NCBI GenBank assembly: GCA_964643965.1 | Contig: CAZXVH010000088.1 | Location: 1-22,387 of the forward strand | Direction: 5' to 3' | Length of the DNA: 22,387 nucleotides | Origin: GCA-2746795 sp964643965 | GTDB taxonomy: Bacteria; Chloroflexota; Anaerolineae; Promineifilales; Promineifilaceae | Part shown: positions 21,305-22,387 of the stretch, one piece after another | Numbering within the stretch: the stretch's first letter is position 1 | How the letters are laid out: every line of letters begins with the position of its first letter | The notes under the pieces: generated by a model | The model's database searches: none | Seen by the model: the letters and a program-made list of their open reading frames with translations, nothing else | Told to the model about the DNA's origin: nothing | Program-made: the position numbers and the translations under genes

Positions 21305-21450
21305 TATCATTGAGACAACCAAGTGATAGTCCTATTTGTTTTCTCCAAGAAGATTTGCAATATGCTCACAGTCATCTGTGATTCATCATCGTTCATTCAT
21401 TTGGCGTCAATTTCTTCACCTGTTATAAAAAATGCGCTGGAGGCAACCAT

Positions 21451-21702
21451 ATGATGCAATTAGTGATAGAGTATCCTGAACGATTGCCTGATGCCTTGCA
21501 ACAATCACGTTCTGATTTTGAACAAGAAGCAAAAATGGCGATGGCGGTAAAACTTTTTGAAATGAAGCGGCTTTCTTCTGGTATTGCAGCCAAGATGGCA
21601 GGCATTGATCGGGTTACCTTTTTGTTGAATTTGCACAGATATGGCGTGGCGATGATCGACCTTGATGAGGACGATCTGCTATCTGACATGAGAAATGCTT
21701 AA
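21451..21702 (+). CDS. UPF0175 family antitoxin
   Basis: This 83-residue protein of the UPF0175 family is a small helix-turn-helix antitoxin commonly paired with DUF3368 PIN toxins. Residues FEQEAKMAMAVKLFEMKRLS followed by SGIAAKMAGIDRVTFLLNLH match the family pattern of a helical start and an HTH (a..aG.....F...L...g). GGAGG with a 7-nt spacer supports ATG 21451. The stop overlaps the next gene, so the pair is translationally coupled. The antitoxin probably binds its own promoter, perhaps at 21274-21304. Confidence 0.88.
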   Translation: MMQLVIEYPERLPDALQQSRSDFEQEAKMAMAVKLFEMKRLSSGIAAKMAGIDRVTFLLNLHRYGVAMIDLDEDDLLSDMRNA

Positions 21703-22192
21703 AATGCGTACCCTTGTTATCAATACTAGTCCGATTATTGCTTTGATAGCGGCTTTGGGTGATTTGCAAGTTTTAAAGATGTATGAGCGCGTGTTGGTTC
21801 CTGTTGAAGTTCATCATGAATTGCTGGCAGGTGGGGCTGTGAATTTCGCCTTAGCTGAATTCGAGGCAGCGGATTGGTTAGACAAACGGACGCAGCCGGT
21901 GACGATTGGGACGGCTCTTAGAAATTCATTAGACAAAGGTGAAGCGGCCGTTATTCAATTGGCGTTAGATGAAAATTTTCAGACTGTATGTATAGATGAA
22001 GCGGCAGGCAGACGAATAGCAAGATTAAATGGTTTGTTAGTCACGGGGTCTATTGGGATATTATTACGTGCTTTGGAACAAGGCTATTCTTTTTCGATGC
22101 AAGAAACAATTGATCGTATGAGAGTGCAGGGGATTTGGTTGAGTGACAGAGTGGTTGCATTTGCATTGACTCAAGCTGGCGAGAATAGGTAA
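21695..22192 (+). CDS. DUF3368 PIN-like toxin
   Basis: This PIN-fold ribonuclease-like protein is the toxin partner of the preceding UPF0175 antitoxin. The 165 residues include VINTSPIIALIAALGDLQVL at the start (the Asn form common in DUF3368), VLVPVEVHHELLAGG, LDKGEAAVIQLAL with a conserved Glu, VCIDEAAGRRIARLNGL with the active-site Asp, and TGSIGILLRALEQG. The acidic centre appears intact, so the pair may be active. The start at 21695 overlaps the antitoxin by 8 nt; ATG 21704, directly after the antitoxin stop, is an alternative. Repeat copy C lies 13 bp after the stop. Confidence 0.88.
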   Translation: MLKMRTLVINTSPIIALIAALGDLQVLKMYERVLVPVEVHHELLAGGAVNFALAEFEAADWLDKRTQPVTIGTALRNSLDKGEAAVIQLALDENFQTVCIDEAAGRRIARLNGLLVTGSIGILLRALEQGYSFSMQETIDRMRVQGIWLSDRVVAFALTQAGENR

Positions 22193-22205
22193 TGATGATG
22201 GTGAC

Positions 22206-22300
22206 AACGGCCGTTCCCCATCTGCTTATGCGCGTAATCACAGAAAAACAAAAACAGACTGACAAATATTCCCCATCACGCTGAACGGATAACGGCCGTT
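22206..22300. repeat. 95-bp repeat bounded by AACGGCCGTT, copy C
   Basis: Palindromes at 22206-22215 and 22291-22300 enclose 75 bp related to copies A and B: CCCCATCTGCTTATGCG, then CAAAAACAGACTGACAAATA, TTCCCCATCACG and GAACGGAT. It is followed by a diverged second unit (TCTCAGAACCTCAAAA, GGACTGGCTGGCAAT) that runs towards the window edge. Confidence 0.9.
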
Positions 22301-22387
22301 ACTCTACCTACCTATTCGGGTAATCTCAGAACCTCAAAACCGGACTGGCTGGCAATAAAGGTTTTTGAACGCCCATGCACAAATTGG

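Larger units (their letters stand above)
21098..21450. other. Repeat-filled intergenic region before the UPF0175 gene
   Basis: The 353 bp consist of repeat copy B, a diverged second unit, a promoter-like TATACT and about 145 bp of AT-rich DNA without a supported gene. GGAGG at 21439-21443 is the ribosome site of the next gene. Confidence 0.6.
1..22300. repeat. Dispersed 10-bp palindrome AACGGCCGTT (30 exact copies)
   Basis: Exact copies start at 1, 52, 922, 1435, 1696, 2133, 2708, 3755, 4170, 4445, 5643, 6279, 6348, 7453, 8152, 8791, 10253, 11030, 16707, 17407, 17552, 19651, 19736, 20235, 20505, 21096, 21181, 21264, 22206 and 22291. Twenty lie in coding sequence and ten between genes. Several extend to a 14-bp palindrome GAAACGGCCGTTTC (around 50 and 2131). 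Many near-copies differ by one or two bases. The density and self-complementarity recall the HIP1 element of cyanobacteria (GCGATCGC), but the sequence is different. Positions were counted by eye. Confidence 0.9.

Noticed and set aside
1..22300. AACGGCCGTT as a Chi- or KOPS-like oriented signal
   Set aside because: The word is its own reverse complement, so it cannot carry strand direction.

Overview
The window looks like chromosomal DNA of an uncultured member of the Chloroflexota, probably Anaerolineae-like. This placement is inference from protein style (P/T-rich lipoprotein, ABC-2 pumps, many intergenic short repeats) and gene content. No rRNA, tRNA or other phylogenetic marker was found. 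Genes are densely packed, many with clear Shine-Dalgarno sites and some with apparently leaderless starts.

Layout. 1-5456: housekeeping genes on the + strand, namely a cytoplasmic GH13 alpha-amylase-family enzyme, a truncated SDR epimerase relic (- strand), leucyl aminopeptidase (pepA), biotin-protein ligase (birA), a small acidic one-TM protein and a lone CheY-like receiver. 5490-8979 (- strand): an ABC exporter operon of one ATPase and two ABC-2 permeases. 9310-9628: an RHH antitoxin fused out of frame to the last part of a VapC/PIN toxin. 9629-11648: a lipoprotein with Ig-like domains and a polytopic membrane protein. 11649-16774: an exopolysaccharide block with a BY-type tyrosine autokinase/chain-length regulator (- strand), a NusG/RfaH-like antiterminator, a UDP-sugar 6-dehydrogenase, a 26-unit heptamer array and GDP-L-fucose synthase. 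17114-17677: an unknown protein with a C-terminal Ig-like domain. 18031-22192: a toxin-antitoxin/nucleotidyltransferase island with MntA-HepT, an AbiEii-like nucleotidyltransferase, a second HepT-MntA pair in the opposite gene order, RelB with a truncated RelE-like toxin, and UPF0175-DUF3368(PIN).

The most unusual signals are repeats. The palindrome AACGGCCGTT occurs 30 times by my count (about one per 750 bp, where far less than one is expected by chance), inside genes and between them. Within genes it is strongly biased to the frame that reads Thr-Ala-Val. Three copies of a repeat exactly 95 bp long are bounded at both ends by this palindrome and punctuate the modules of the TA island. The palindrome is absent in exact form from about 5.7 kb covering the polysaccharide block. 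A separate heptamer family (GGACAGT) forms a 182-bp array between two sugar-nucleotide genes and also appears as short copies starting directly at two stop codons. Together these suggest a HIP1-like iterated palindrome system and a repeat-punctuated TA array that deserve genome-wide checking.
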